A stretch of 64,000 bases of DNA, from the NCBI RefSeq assembly GCF_020144665.1, contig NZ_JAAHBQ010000004.1, forward strand, positions 1 through 64,000, written 5' to 3'. The notes below the pieces were generated by a model. The model ran no database searches. It was not told the origin of the DNA and saw only the letters and a list, made by a program, of their open reading frames with translations. Of this stretch, positions 8,526 to 17,855 are shown one piece after another; within the stretch, counting starts at the first letter, position 1; each line of letters starts with the position of its first letter. Source of the DNA: Oscillatoria salina IIICB1. Its GTDB lineage: Bacteria > Cyanobacteriota > Cyanobacteriia > Cyanobacteriales > SIO1D9. Made by a program: the position numbers and the translations under genes.

Positions 8526-10850
8526 TTAAACCAACGTACTTCCCTTAACAATTCCTTCAAGAGTAGCAACAGGAACCTGATAAAAATACTCGCGACGAAA
8601 TTGCGCTTCTGTAACAGCAGAAATAAATAAATCAATTGCTTGCTTAACAGTTGAAGATGGTGAATTCAACTCAACCACAGCAAAAAAATCGTCATTTCGC
8701 TCGACAACAAAACCGAGTTGGGAAAGTGCATCTATTCCCAACTGAAGTATCACCTGACTAATTCCTAACTTCACACAAATTTGCTCCGCAGTCGCCATTT
8801 TTCCAGTACGATAGAGATATTTCGCAATTCCCACTAACTGTTGCCAAACTTGCTCGGCTGGGGTAGACTGAGGATGAGAATAAGCGAGGGCGAGTTTTTG
8901 GGAATGTGCGATCGCGTTTCTAAACTTAATTTGCAATTCCTCCCACGCTACGGGACAATTTTCCATTTTTAAGACTTTCTCTAACATCTCCTGCATCTCT
9001 AAATCTTCTCCTTCTCCTCGCCAATCTAAAATCCATTCATTACCAGCTAAACTACTATTAAATTTACTCGCATCAGCACAACTTTTTACTGCTAACAACC
9101 TCACCTCATAATGCGGTTTACCAAAAGTGCTAAAATCCAATTCCACGATCGCATCACACAACTCTTCTTGAGGTAATTCATCTTTATAATGTCCCCACCA
9201 AACCCCTGGAAAACCTTCCTTAACCGTCTCATCCCCAAGTTCAAAATTAGTCTTAATGTATTGCACCTTTTTTTTCTTAAAATCACTGGTGTTTTTATTC
9301 CAAACATTAGTAAACCAGCAATTTTTAATTAATAATCTTGGCGCTGGATTACCCATTCCGCAAGGTTCGAGAAGTTTCAATTCCCAGAAAAGTTCTTTTC
9401 CTAATTCCGCCACAGTCACAATTAAATCCGCCTCAACTATGGGCGCAAGACTGTTAAAATCAACCAAATTTTGCCGTAATTCTTGATTGATTGCTTCTTG
9501 AAACAAAGGTAAATTTGCTACTGGTAAACTCAAACCAGCAGCAAAAGGATGACCCCCAAAACGAGCCAACAAATGCGCTTGAGAATTAACTAATTCATAG
9601 AGGTCTATATTACCAACAGAACGCGCCGAACCACGAGCAAATTTACCTTCAGAATCTATACTTAATAAAATAGTTGGACGACCGTATTCTTGGGCAACTT
9701 GACCAGCTACTAATCCTAACACGCCACCTTGCCATTGTGGATCTGCTAAAACAATCACGCTAGTTGTCGATAAATCGATTTGTTCGAGTCGCTTTTTTAC
9801 ATCTTTAGCAACATTTTTTTGTAATTCTTTCCGACGGGTATTCGCTAATTCGGTTTCTAAAGCTAGTTGCTGCGTGCGAGAATTGTCGCGACTGGTAAGT
9901 AACTCCACACAAAAGCTAGCATCCCCTTGAATGCGACTCACAGCATTGATTCGCGGACCCAAACCAAAGGAAATATCCGTCGGGCGATCGCCACTTCTTC
10001 TACACAATTCTAACAGAGCAGCCACCCCCGGACGAGTGGGTTCGCTTTTTTGCTTTTGTAACTGTTGAATTCCTTTTTGCGCTAAGTAGCGACAATCTCC
10101 ACTTAATTGCACTAAATCGGCAATTAAACCAATCGCTACTAAATCTAATAAATCTTCTACAGGCTGTTTCGGGACATCGGGTAAAGTCTCATAAAGTGCT
10201 TCAATTAACTTATAAGCAACCGCCACTCCCGAAAGATGAAATAAAGGATGATTTTCGGACAAATAGCGAGGATTAATAATTGCTACCACCGCCGGACGTT
10301 CGGGAGGTAAAGTATGATGATCGGTAACAATAATCTCAATGCCTAACTTTTGAGCATAATTTATTTCTGCTAAATTGGTACTACCCGTATCGCAAGTAAC
10401 AATTAATTTAGTTCCCAATTCCGCTAATTTCTCAATCCCTTCCTTATTCAAACCATGAGATTCCGTCAAGCGATTGGGAATATAATAACTTAGCTGGAGA
10501 TGTTGCACAAAAAATTGCCCCAGTCCCTCCCAAAGCACACTTGTAGCCGTAATTCCATCCGCATCAAAGTCCCCCCAAATCGTTACTTTTTCACCTACTT
10601 CACGGGCTTGGACGAGCCTGTTAACGGCACATTTCATCTCCTCGCCAAACTCAAAACAACTCGCAGGTTGATAAAAATCTGGATTCAGAAAACCAGGTAA
10701 TTTTTCCACATCCTGTATTCCCCGTTGCCATAATAATTGCGCTGCATAGCGTCCATTTGTCCCCTTCGTATAACCTTTAACTCCCTCTACAAATGACTGG
10801 GGAACTTCTGGGGCTGGATTAATTTGCCATTGAGGTTGCGGTTGAAACAT
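8526..10850 (-). CDS. recJ: RecJ-type single-stranded-DNA exonuclease (first copy)
   Basis: A 774-residue DHH-family phosphoesterase. Motif I is WGDFDADGITATSVLW (about residue 92), motif III is VTDHHTLPPERPAVVAIINP, and the DHHA1 domain carries ARFGGHPFAAGLSLP, so all metal- and substrate-binding motifs of RecJ are intact. It is longer than bacterial RecJ (about 570) because of a C-terminal extension of about 180 residues with a DFFAVVELN end; similar extensions occur in cyanobacterial homologues. RecJ degrades single-stranded DNA 5' to 3' in recombination, mismatch and excision repair. A second, more canonical RecJ lies at 28976-31039. ATG at 10850, divergent from the PII-like gene by 68 bases. 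Confidence 0.88.
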   Translation of the reverse strand: MFQPQPQWQINPAPEVPQSFVEGVKGYTKGTNGRYAAQLLWQRGIQDVEKLPGFLNPDFYQPASCFEFGEEMKCAVNRLVQAREVGEKVTIWGDFDADGITATSVLWEGLGQFFVQHLQLSYYIPNRLTESHGLNKEGIEKLAELGTKLIVTCDTGSTNLAEINYAQKLGIEIIVTDHHTLPPERPAVVAIINPRYLSENHPLFHLSGVAVAYKLIEALYETLPDVPKQPVEDLLDLVAIGLIADLVQLSGDCRYLAQKGIQQLQKQKSEPTRPGVAALLELCRRSGDRPTDISFGLGPRINAVSRIQGDASFCVELLTSRDNSRTQQLALETELANTRRKELQKNVAKDVKKRLEQIDLSTTSVIVLADPQWQGGVLGLVAGQVAQEYGRPTILLSIDSEGKFARGSARSVGNIDLYELVNSQAHLLARFGGHPFAAGLSLPVANLPLFQEAINQELRQNLVDFNSLAPIVEADLIVTVAELGKELFWELKLLEPCGMGNPAPRLLIKNCWFTNVWNKNTSDFKKKKVQYIKTNFELGDETVKEGFPGVWWGHYKDELPQEELCDAIVELDFSTFGKPHYEVRLLAVKSCADASKFNSSLAGNEWILDWRGEGEDLEMQEMLEKVLKMENCPVAWEELQIKFRNAIAHSQKLALAYSHPQSTPAEQVWQQLVGIAKYLYRTGKMATAEQICVKLGISQVILQLGIDALSQLGFVVERNDDFFAVVELNSPSSTVKQAIDLFISAVTEAQFRREYFYQVPVATLEGIVKGSTLV

Positions 10851-10918
10851 AACAATCTTAACTTCGGCTGTGGCTGATTAAGTGGAATACTGGATATAGT
10901 CATTGTAAACGTTTTGTT

Positions 10919-11218
10919 ATGTCCTCAAACTCCAAAGAAGCCGTTTTAGTTACGATTATCTGTGAAAGCGTATTGCAAGACCGTCTTGCGAAGCTCTTAA
11001 AAGAGTTAGGTATATCGGGTTACACTGTTGTTCAAGCCCAAGGTGCAGGTAGTCACGGCAGAAGGATGGGAGATATTGCTAGTTTTTTAACCAATATCGA
11101 ACTGAAGACAATTGTTTCACTAGAATTGTCGGAAAAATTAATCGAACAGTTACATCAGTACAAGGAAAAATACGCTTTGATTGCTTACCGACAACAGGTA
11201 GATTCTTTTATCGATTAA
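10919..11218 (+). CDS. PII-like signalling protein
   Basis: A 99-residue protein with a ferredoxin-like fold pattern of the PII/CutA superfamily: beta1 (AVLVTIICESVLQDRLAKLLKELG), then GYTVVQAQGAGSHGRR, where a PII T-loop would begin, a central strand (NIELKTIVSLELSEKLIEQLHQYKE) and a closing strand (YALIAYRQQVD). GlnB itself is 112 residues with a PII signature that I do not see; the shorter SbtB type is closer, but the C-terminal cysteine loop of SbtB is absent and no sbtA is next to it. Role: probably nucleotide-responsive regulation of a transporter or enzyme; the target is unknown. Confidence 0.6.
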   Translation: MSSNSKEAVLVTIICESVLQDRLAKLLKELGISGYTVVQAQGAGSHGRRMGDIASFLTNIELKTIVSLELSEKLIEQLHQYKEKYALIAYRQQVDSFID

Positions 11219-11229
11219 TTTAGTTGCTA

Positions 11230-11260
11230 AACTACAAAAGTCGAGTAGACTTTTGTAGTT
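11230..11260. terminator. Inverted repeat after the PII-like gene
   Basis: Perfect 13-bp stem (AACTACAAAAGTC, 11230-11242, with GACTTTTGTAGTT, 11248-11260) and loop GAGTA. There is no clean T-run afterwards, so it is either a weak terminator or a stabilising 3' hairpin. Confidence 0.5.
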
Positions 11261-11286
11261 GAAATTAAAATGATCAATGAATAATT

Positions 11287-11808
11287 ATGACTCAGGAACT
11301 TATCGACTTACGAAATAGTATTCTTGAAGGGCGTTACGAAGATGCGCTCGAAATGGTTGATGAATTAGAGGGAATGAGCAAACAAGCTATTCTGCGGAAT
11401 ATTCAGTCATTTTTACTTAGACTGCTGACGCATCTCATCAAAAACCATGTTGAGAAACGTTTAACTAATTCTCGGGCAACTTCGATATCTGATTCAATTA
11501 GACAAATAAAAAAATTAAACTTGAAAGATAATCAAACCTCTTATTATTTAAAGTCCGACGAGTGGCAGGAGTTAATTGAAGATGAAATGGAAGCAGCTAT
11601 CGATCTCGCAAGTGTGGAAGTATTTGCTGGTGCTTATAGTCGATTTCAACTAGCAGATATGGTTGATAAAGATCGAGTTAGAGAAATAGCTCAAGATTTG
11701 TTAGCTTTGACATATAGTAATTCTGTTAAAGAACTATCATCAATAGTTAATGAATATTTAACCACTTTACCAGGCGGTGAAGATTGGAAAGAAAGTAAAC
11801 AGAGATAG
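11287..11808 (+). CDS. DUF29 family protein (first tandem copy)
   Basis: A 173-residue, helix-rich, acidic protein of the DUF29 family (PF01724), which is abundant and often multicopy in cyanobacteria. The opening TQELIDLRNSILEGRYEDAL and the following VDELEGMSKQA are typical, followed by a SFLLRLLTHLIKN amphipathic helix and a C-terminal LPGGEDW motif. Function unknown. It is followed 38 bases later by a paralogue whose first roughly 108 bp differ at only three positions, while the rest is much more diverged. Confidence 0.8.
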   Translation: MTQELIDLRNSILEGRYEDALEMVDELEGMSKQAILRNIQSFLLRLLTHLIKNHVEKRLTNSRATSISDSIRQIKKLNLKDNQTSYYLKSDEWQELIEDEMEAAIDLASVEVFAGAYSRFQLADMVDKDRVREIAQDLLALTYSNSVKELSSIVNEYLTTLPGGEDWKESKQR

Positions 11809-11846
11809 AATATTTATTGAGAGATTATTTAGATTAGTTGTTAATT

Positions 11847-12368
11847 ATGACTCAGGAACTTATCGACTTACGAAATAGTATTCTTGAAGGGCGTTACGAA
11901 GACGCGCTCGAAATTGTTGATGAATTAGAAGGAATGAGCAAACAAGCAACTTTTCGGCAAATTGAATCTTTTTTAAATAGGATGCTCATTCATTTAATTA
12001 AAAATCAAATTGAAGAACGTTTAACTAATTCTTGGGCAGCTTCTATTCGCGATTCATTACGACAAATTCAAAAGCTAAATTTGAAAGAAAATAAAAGCTC
12101 TTACTATATCAATCGTGATGAATGGGAAGCCGAAATTGAAGATGAACTCGAAGCTGCAATTCGGACAGCAAGTGTGGAAGTTAGGAGTGGTGCTTACACT
12201 CCTGCTCAACTTACAGAATTAGTAGATAGAAGTCCGATTGTGCAAAGAGCGCATGATTTATTGGCTTTGACTTATCTCCATTCAAAAAAGGAATTACCTC
12301 CAATTATTGATGAATATTTAACTCAATTACCGGGGGGTGAAGAATGGAATCAAGGAGGAATAAGATAA
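11847..12368 (+). CDS. DUF29 family protein (second tandem copy)
   Basis: A 173-residue paralogue of the preceding gene, starting at the ATG at 11847 (a TTG at 11838 adds three residues). It shares the N-terminus TQELIDLRNSILEGRYEDAL, the hydrophobic helix SFLNRMLIHLIKNQIEERL and the C-terminal LPGGEEW. Function unknown; the two probably arose by tandem duplication and may be co-transcribed. Confidence 0.8.
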   Translation: MTQELIDLRNSILEGRYEDALEIVDELEGMSKQATFRQIESFLNRMLIHLIKNQIEERLTNSWAASIRDSLRQIQKLNLKENKSSYYINRDEWEAEIEDELEAAIRTASVEVRSGAYTPAQLTELVDRSPIVQRAHDLLALTYLHSKKELPPIIDEYLTQLPGGEEWNQGGIR

Positions 12369-12385
12369 TTGCAAATACAGGGGAG

Positions 12386-12409
12386 AGCTTAGGTTAAGAA
12401 ACCTAAGCT
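12386..12409. terminator. Hairpin between convergent genes
   Basis: Perfect 10-bp stem (AGCTTAGGTT with AACCTAAGCT) and a 4-base loop, placed between the stop of the second DUF29 gene and the convergent His/Gln-rich gene. It probably ends both transcripts, although flanking T-runs are short. Confidence 0.5.
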
Positions 12410-12435
12410 AAACTTGAAAAATTGCGATTAATATG

Positions 12436-12663
12436 TTATCGTTTTTGATGAACTTCTTCGGTAGCACGATTTAACATCGATTCTTGTTGATGTTGTTGTT
12501 GGTGATGTTTTTTCGCCATTAATTCTCTGGCTTCTTCTTCAGTGTTTGCTGTTTCGTGTTGATGGACTTCTTCGGTAGCACGATTTAACATCGATTCTTG
12601 TTGATGTTGTTGTTGGTGATGTTTTTTCGCCATTAATTCTCTGGCTTCTTCTTGGGTACTCAT
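12436..12663 (-). CDS. Small His/Gln-rich protein made of two identical repeats
   Basis: A 75-residue hydrophilic protein composed of two copies of a 38-residue unit: EEARELMAKKHHQQQHQQES followed by MLNRATEEVHQ. The units are encoded by two 88-bp segments (12452-12539 and 12566-12653) with no base difference. A good ribosome-binding site (GGAGAG) precedes the ATG at 12663. Each unit has a charged helix-prone start, an HHQQQHQQ core that could bind metal or form a coil, and an acidic end. No family is recognised and there is no signal peptide or membrane segment. It is a real gene on balance because the duplication keeps the frame and the ribosome-binding site is strong. Confidence 0.65.
   Translation of the reverse strand: MSTQEEARELMAKKHHQQQHQQESMLNRATEEVHQHETANTEEEARELMAKKHHQQQHQQESMLNRATEEVHQKR
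12452..12653. repeat. Perfect 88-bp direct repeat inside a small gene
   Basis: Two identical 88-bp copies, 12452-12539 and 12566-12653, with a 114-bp period (38 codons). The identity includes all synonymous positions, so the duplication is recent or kept identical by conversion. Confidence 0.95.
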
Positions 12664-12764
12664 AAATTAAGCTCTCCGATCGCTGGTTCTCTTTCAGCGT
12701 TACACAATTTTCGGTATACTGTATCGAAATTGACAGAAATCTTAAAGACTTTTAAATATGTTTT

Positions 12765-15700
12765 CTACCTTTGAGTAGATGTACTTGATTGAGCCTGGCA
12801 ATTTGGATGAGTAATTACTACCCCTTGAGGTGTTACTTGGGGTGCATTGGCGGTTAAAACTATTGTACCGTCAGGCATTGTTACCCAACCTTGGGCTTGA
12901 CGAATAACTGGTGTAGCTTGTTGGGTGGCAATTTCTCGCTGACGTACTACGGGAGGAGTTTTTGACTCGGTTTGGACTTGGGGACGAAACCATTCTATTA
13001 TACCTGTTAACGGTGTCAGAGGTTGGGTAGGATTGGTTGGTAAACCGCCTCTTCCGGTGATAATAAAAGAACTTCCCCCGGCAATTTTCCCATCTTCAAG
13101 ACGACACAAATCTCTCGCGACTAACGATTCTACATCGATAGTTTCGGTTGATAGTTCTACTATGCCTTGAGTGGGATCTACTTGAGTGTTAATTTCGATT
13201 GTACCGTCGATGCCGCGTTCGGAAGTAGCAGTAATCGCGCTAGTGTTATCTAAAAAGACACCTTCGGCGGTAATTTGAATGTTACCACCAGATCCGGCGA
13301 TCGCGTTAGCACTGATCGAGCTATTCTCGCGCACAATAATAAACTTCGCATCGCTAGTAATGTTACCCCCTGTCGCACTTCCGGTAGCATTAGTTGTAAT
13401 CGCGCTATTATTTTCTAACTCAAGATTCGTAGTTGTCAGAGTAATATTACCACGATCTGACTGAGCAGTTTCGGCGCTCAGAGTACCTTGATTAAGATTA
13501 ATTTCGTCAGCGATAATATTTAAACTACCAGCAATTCCCTCAGTTGAGCTAACCGCAATCTCAGAATTTTGGAAAACGTCTAATCTTCCTGTCTCAATAT
13601 TCAACGAACCCGCTTCACCTGTAACTGTCGCAGAAGCATTCAAATTACTATTATTATTTAAGCTGATTTCTTGCGGTGCAATTACGGTCAAATTGCCGCC
13701 AATTCCCTCTTGCGTTGCTGCTGAAATCGTCGCCTGATTATCTAACCTCAAAGTTTCGGCTAAATCAAGAATAATATTCCCATTTCCACCCAAACTTGTT
13801 TCTGCACGAATACTCCCACTATCAAGAAAAACATTACTCGCTGTAATACTTAATTGTCCCGCATCCCCACCACCTAAACTATTAACAAATATTCCCGAAT
13901 TTTCGCCATTAATTAACAGCAAATTAGTGTTTACAGCTAACGAACCTGCCTCCCCATCTCCCCTAGCGGAAGCTTCTAAGATACTATCATTATTTAAACT
14001 TACTTCTTGAGGCGCATTGATAATCAAATTACCGCCATTTCCTTCGTTGGTAGCAGCCGAAATAGTCGCCCCGTTATCCAACCTCAAAGATTCACTTAAA
14101 TCTAGGAAAATATTTCCATTTCCACCTAGATTAGTTTCCGCACCAATAACCCCATCATTCAGAAAGATATTCCTTGCTGTAATTTGTAATTCTCCCGCAT
14201 CACCACCACCTAAACTATTGACAAATACGCCGGAATTTCCCCCATTAATTACCAGCACATCTGTATTTACAGTTAACGCCCCTGCTTTACCATCTCCACT
14301 TGCCGAAGCAGTCAAATTACTATTATTAACTAAGTTTACTTCTTGAGGGGCATTGACAATTAAATTTCCCCCAGTTCCTGCTCTCGTCGAAGCTGAAATA
14401 CTCGCATTATTTTCTAAACTCAAACTCTCGGTTAAATCCAGAATAATATTTCCATTTCCACCTAAATTTGTTTCCGCCCGAATACTACCACTATCTACAA
14501 AAACGTTGTTAGCGGTAATACTTAATTGTCCCGCATCACCACTTCCTGCACTATTAACAAATATTCCCGAATTACCACTAATAGAAACTAAATCTGTATT
14601 TACAGATAACGAACCTGCTTCGCCATTTCCTAAAGCGGATGCACTCACATTACTATTATTTGCTAAACTTAATGACTCGGTTAAATTTATTTGAATATTT
14701 GCGTTACTACCTTGATTAGTTTCGGCAATAATACTTCCGTTATTTAGCAAAACATTATTAGCTGTAATTTGCAATTGTCCGGCATCGCCAGTTCCCCGAC
14801 TACTAACAAAAATATTTGAACTTTGACGCACAAATACTTCTTCACTGTTGATAGTTAAACTACCTGCTTGACCTGCGCCAAAAGCTTCCGCAGAAATTAC
14901 GCTATTATTTTCTAAAGTTATGTTTGGTGTCTCAATAATTAAATTTCCTCCGATTCCATCAGTAGTAGTTGCAGCAATAACGGAGTTGTTGAGTAAATTT
15001 AGAGATTCTGAAAGTTGGATAGTAATCGAACCTTCGGAACCATTATTATTAGAAACATTAATAATACTACCGTCAATGAGAAAATTATTAGCTTCGATCG
15101 ATAAATTACCTGCTACTTGGTTTGCCCGAGATTGAGATTCTAAGGTGCTAGTAATAGCATCTTCTCTATTGGTATCTATTATTTGGATGTTGTCGGCAGT
15201 AATAAAGACATTCCCTGGTTTTCCTTCGCTAAAAGTACCCGCAGCTATTGCTGCTCCATCTAGCATTAAAAGCCGCTCAGTATTAATAGTAATATTACCG
15301 CCATCTCCGGTTGCTTCTGTTTGTACATCAGAAAAAAAACCAGTGGGAGATTGACTATTACCAATGATTTCTATTTCAGTAGCATTAATAAGCACATTTG
15401 CGCCGTTACCTTCGCCAAAAGTACCTGCACCTATTCTAGCTCCATTGCTAAGGGTAAAGCGTTCTGTATTAATAGTAACAGTGCCGCCATCGCCACTTGC
15501 TTCTGGTTTTACGTCTGACAATAAACCAGTCAAAGACTGATTATTAGTAAGCGCTCCGATTAAGTTTATTTCTGTACTATTAATTGTTAAAGCTCCAGCA
15601 TTTCCTTCACTAAAACTAGAAGCGGAAATTACGGCTCCATCGACTAAATTGAGCAGGTTACTGTTTACCGTAATACTACCACCATTTCCGGTGGCTTCTC

Positions 15701-17594
15701 GCAAAACATCAGAATAAAATCCGCTACTGGATGAGTTATTATTAGGATTACCAATTAATTCGATTTGGTTAGCATTTACTAATAAATCGCCTGCGTCTCC
15801 TCCACCTAATGTGGAAGAAGAAATTATAGCTCCATTTTGGACAGTTAAATTTTCAGTATTAATAGTTAAAATGCCACCATTTCCTGTGGCTTGGGCTTGA
15901 ACTTCAACGAATAAACCGCTTGATAAATCGGGATTGTCTCCGTTAATTACTGCTACATTAGTAGCATTAATAGTTAAGTTACCAGAATCGCCTGCACCGG
16001 AGGTAAAAGCTTTAATTTCTCCGCCATTAATCACGTTAAAAATTTCAGTATCAATGGTTACATTGCCACCAGTTGCAGTGGCTTCGGCGGTGCTACCTGT
16101 GCGAATTGTACCATCAATTAATTCTACTGTTTCGGATGCTTTAATAATAATATTACCACCCGATCGCGTGCCTCGATTTTCACCAGAGATGCGTGAGTCG
16201 TTAGTCAACGCTAAACGCCTTGCTTGTATTTGCACTTCGCCGCTACCAAAGCCACTGACATCGACGAGGGCGGAATTATTTAGCTCAATGTCGCGAAAGT
16301 TCTCTATTTGCTCGTAATTAAGCGCATATCCTCTTTCTACTGTCTCGATACCTACGATACCATCATCAACGCTACCTAATTCAATCCTACCTTCGGCGAC
16401 TAAGGCAATACCACCATCAAAGAAAATATCTCCGCCAATTAAGGCTAAAGTTTGTTGTGGGGGTACGACTAAACCTGTTTGTTGATTGATAGATTGATTG
16501 ACAATGCTGCCTCTTTCTTCTCCCACCAAAAGATTAAAAGATAATGCTGTTGGCGCTACGGCAAGTAAGTTACTATTTTCGGGATTTGTGGCACTAAATA
16601 AGCCTGTTGTCCCGAAGTTAATGGCATCGGCGGTGCTGGCGATAAATGAACCTGAGACACTTAAACTCGCATTTCCACCAAAGTTAATTCCGTTTGGATT
16701 AAGGAGAAATAAATCTGCTGTTCCTAAAACTCCTAAGCTGCCTAAAATTTCTGAAGAATTTTCTCCGGTTACTCGTGAGAAAATGCGCTCAACTCCTGTG
16801 GGATTTTCAAATAATATTCTTTCGCCTGCTTCAACGTTAAATTCGGAAAAACTATGAAATAAATTTGCGCCGCGAGTTGAACCACCAGTAATATTTTTGC
16901 TTGTATTTTCTGACGTTATTACTAGGGAATTTTCTGTGCCCAAAGTATCATCGGGAATCAAACGCGATGAGTTAGTTGGTTCGCTATTTTCAGCCTCAAT
17001 AGTTAAAACTTCTCCTGGGTTAACTGTAACTCCAGCGATTTGATTTTGTTGGGCGGTTAAAACGGTTAAACTATTAGAAAATAAGGCATTTGGTTGCACG
17101 TTTAATAAGATGCTATTTTCTGGGTTTGTAGCGCTAAATATCCCATTTTCTCCTAGTTGAATAGCGTCCGCGCTGCTAGCCACAAATGAGCCACGAATAT
17201 CTAAGCTAGCATTTTCACCAAAAAAGATGCCGTTGGGATTAAGTAAAAATAAATTTGCGGTTCCTTCGACACCTAAAACACCAAAAATATTACTTGCATT
17301 GCTTCCAGTTACGCGAGTGAGAATGTTTTCAATTCCATCAGGATTAGCAAAATAAACGCTGCTTCCTTCACTAATATTAAATTCAAGAAAGCTGTGAAAT
17401 AAATTGCTTCCTCTGGTTGCTCCGCCAGTAATTAAATCTTTTAATTCTTCAACTGCATTGACTCGGGAATTTTCTGTGCCTAATGTTGCATCGGGAATTA
17501 ATTGTGCTTTGAGTTTGCTAGTTTCACTAATGCTGGCAAGTAAAGAAAAAGCTAATGTTAGCGAAGCTACTGGAAGAATTCGCACGAAGTTCAT
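12765..17594 (-). CDS. Two-partner-secretion exoprotein (TpsA, filamentous haemagglutinin-like) with two TPS domains
   Basis: A 1609-residue secreted protein. Residues 1-31 form a signal peptide ending KLKAQ. Two successive filamentous-haemagglutinin N-terminal (TPS) domains follow: residues about 32-165 (LIPDATLGTENSRV, GSNLFHSFLEFN, LFLLNPNGIFFGENASLDI) and about 211-350 (LIPDDTLGTENSLV, GANLFHSFSEFN, LFLLNPNGINFGGNASLSV). The TPS domain targets an exoprotein to its outer-membrane partner TpsB, which is not in this window. Residues about 390-1490 are a beta-helix of GG(N/D)xxI and SGDAGxLxI repeats, including three 112-residue near-identical modules. The C-terminal 120 residues are Pro/Gln-rich with an unpaired Cys. 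Expected to act at the cell surface in adhesion, aggregation or contact. No clear Shine-Dalgarno precedes the ATG at 17594. Confidence 0.9.
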   Translation of the reverse strand: MNFVRILPVASLTLAFSLLASISETSKLKAQLIPDATLGTENSRVNAVEELKDLITGGATRGSNLFHSFLEFNISEGSSVYFANPDGIENILTRVTGSNASNIFGVLGVEGTANLFLLNPNGIFFGENASLDIRGSFVASSADAIQLGENGIFSATNPENSILLNVQPNALFSNSLTVLTAQQNQIAGVTVNPGEVLTIEAENSEPTNSSRLIPDDTLGTENSLVITSENTSKNITGGSTRGANLFHSFSEFNVEAGERILFENPTGVERIFSRVTGENSSEILGSLGVLGTADLFLLNPNGINFGGNASLSVSGSFIASTADAINFGTTGLFSATNPENSNLLAVAPTALSFNLLVGEERGSIVNQSINQQTGLVVPPQQTLALIGGDIFFDGGIALVAEGRIELGSVDDGIVGIETVERGYALNYEQIENFRDIELNNSALVDVSGFGSGEVQIQARRLALTNDSRISGENRGTRSGGNIIIKASETVELIDGTIRTGSTAEATATGGNVTIDTEIFNVINGGEIKAFTSGAGDSGNLTINATNVAVINGDNPDLSSGLFVEVQAQATGNGGILTINTENLTVQNGAIISSSTLGGGDAGDLLVNANQIELIGNPNNNSSSSGFYSDVLREATGNGGSITVNSNLLNLVDGAVISASSFSEGNAGALTINSTEINLIGALTNNQSLTGLLSDVKPEASGDGGTVTINTERFTLSNGARIGAGTFGEGNGANVLINATEIEIIGNSQSPTGFFSDVQTEATGDGGNITINTERLLMLDGAAIAAGTFSEGKPGNVFITADNIQIIDTNREDAITSTLESQSRANQVAGNLSIEANNFLIDGSIINVSNNNGSEGSITIQLSESLNLLNNSVIAATTTDGIGGNLIIETPNITLENNSVISAEAFGAGQAGSLTINSEEVFVRQSSNIFVSSRGTGDAGQLQITANNVLLNNGSIIAETNQGSNANIQINLTESLSLANNSNVSASALGNGEAGSLSVNTDLVSISGNSGIFVNSAGSGDAGQLSITANNVFVDSGSIRAETNLGGNGNIILDLTESLSLENNASISASTRAGTGGNLIVNAPQEVNLVNNSNLTASASGDGKAGALTVNTDVLVINGGNSGVFVNSLGGGDAGELQITARNIFLNDGVIGAETNLGGNGNIFLDLSESLRLDNGATISAATNEGNGGNLIINAPQEVSLNNDSILEASARGDGEAGSLAVNTNLLLINGENSGIFVNSLGGGDAGQLSITASNVFLDSGSIRAETSLGGNGNIILDLAETLRLDNQATISAATQEGIGGNLTVIAPQEISLNNNSNLNASATVTGEAGSLNIETGRLDVFQNSEIAVSSTEGIAGSLNIIADEINLNQGTLSAETAQSDRGNITLTTTNLELENNSAITTNATGSATGGNITSDAKFIIVRENSSISANAIAGSGGNIQITAEGVFLDNTSAITATSERGIDGTIEINTQVDPTQGIVELSTETIDVESLVARDLCRLEDGKIAGGSSFIITGRGGLPTNPTQPLTPLTGIIEWFRPQVQTESKTPPVVRQREIATQQATPVIRQAQGWVTMPDGTIVLTANAPQVTPQGVVITHPNCQAQSSTSTQR
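13494..14494. repeat. Three tandem 336-bp modules in the exoprotein gene
   Basis: The segment encoding (S/V)IRAET(N/S)LGGNGNI recurs at 14461, 14125 and 13789, exactly 336 bp (112 codons) apart each time, and the modules between them are closely similar at protein level. They form part of the beta-helix stalk and allow length change by unequal recombination. Confidence 0.85.
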
Positions 17595-17855
17595 TTTTTT
17601 AGGTAGATAATGGGATTGGTTCTAACTTGTGAAAATTGTGTAGACTAAAGAAAATTAAGTGTTTTTTAGTTTAATTAAACTTGTAGTCATTATAGCTAAT
17701 ACAGATAACAAATAGGGGGATGTAAAAATATTTTTTTACATCCATCGAGATCGCAATAAGTTGACAAAACGGCAAGTAGTAGTAAGGATTTGGCTTTGGC
17801 TCAAAAAAACGCTATTATCAGTGCTATGTCCATCTGTGGTTTCATCTACAAAAAA

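Noticed and set aside
10919-11218. Assignment of the PII-like gene as glnB or sbtB
   Set aside because: It is shorter than GlnB, lacks its signature and the SbtB C-terminal loop, and has no sbtA neighbour.
13279-17610. Many plus-strand frames (up to 127 codons) opposite the exoprotein gene
   Set aside because: Shadows of the repetitive beta-helix coding sequence; low-complexity Pro/Leu/Ser translations.
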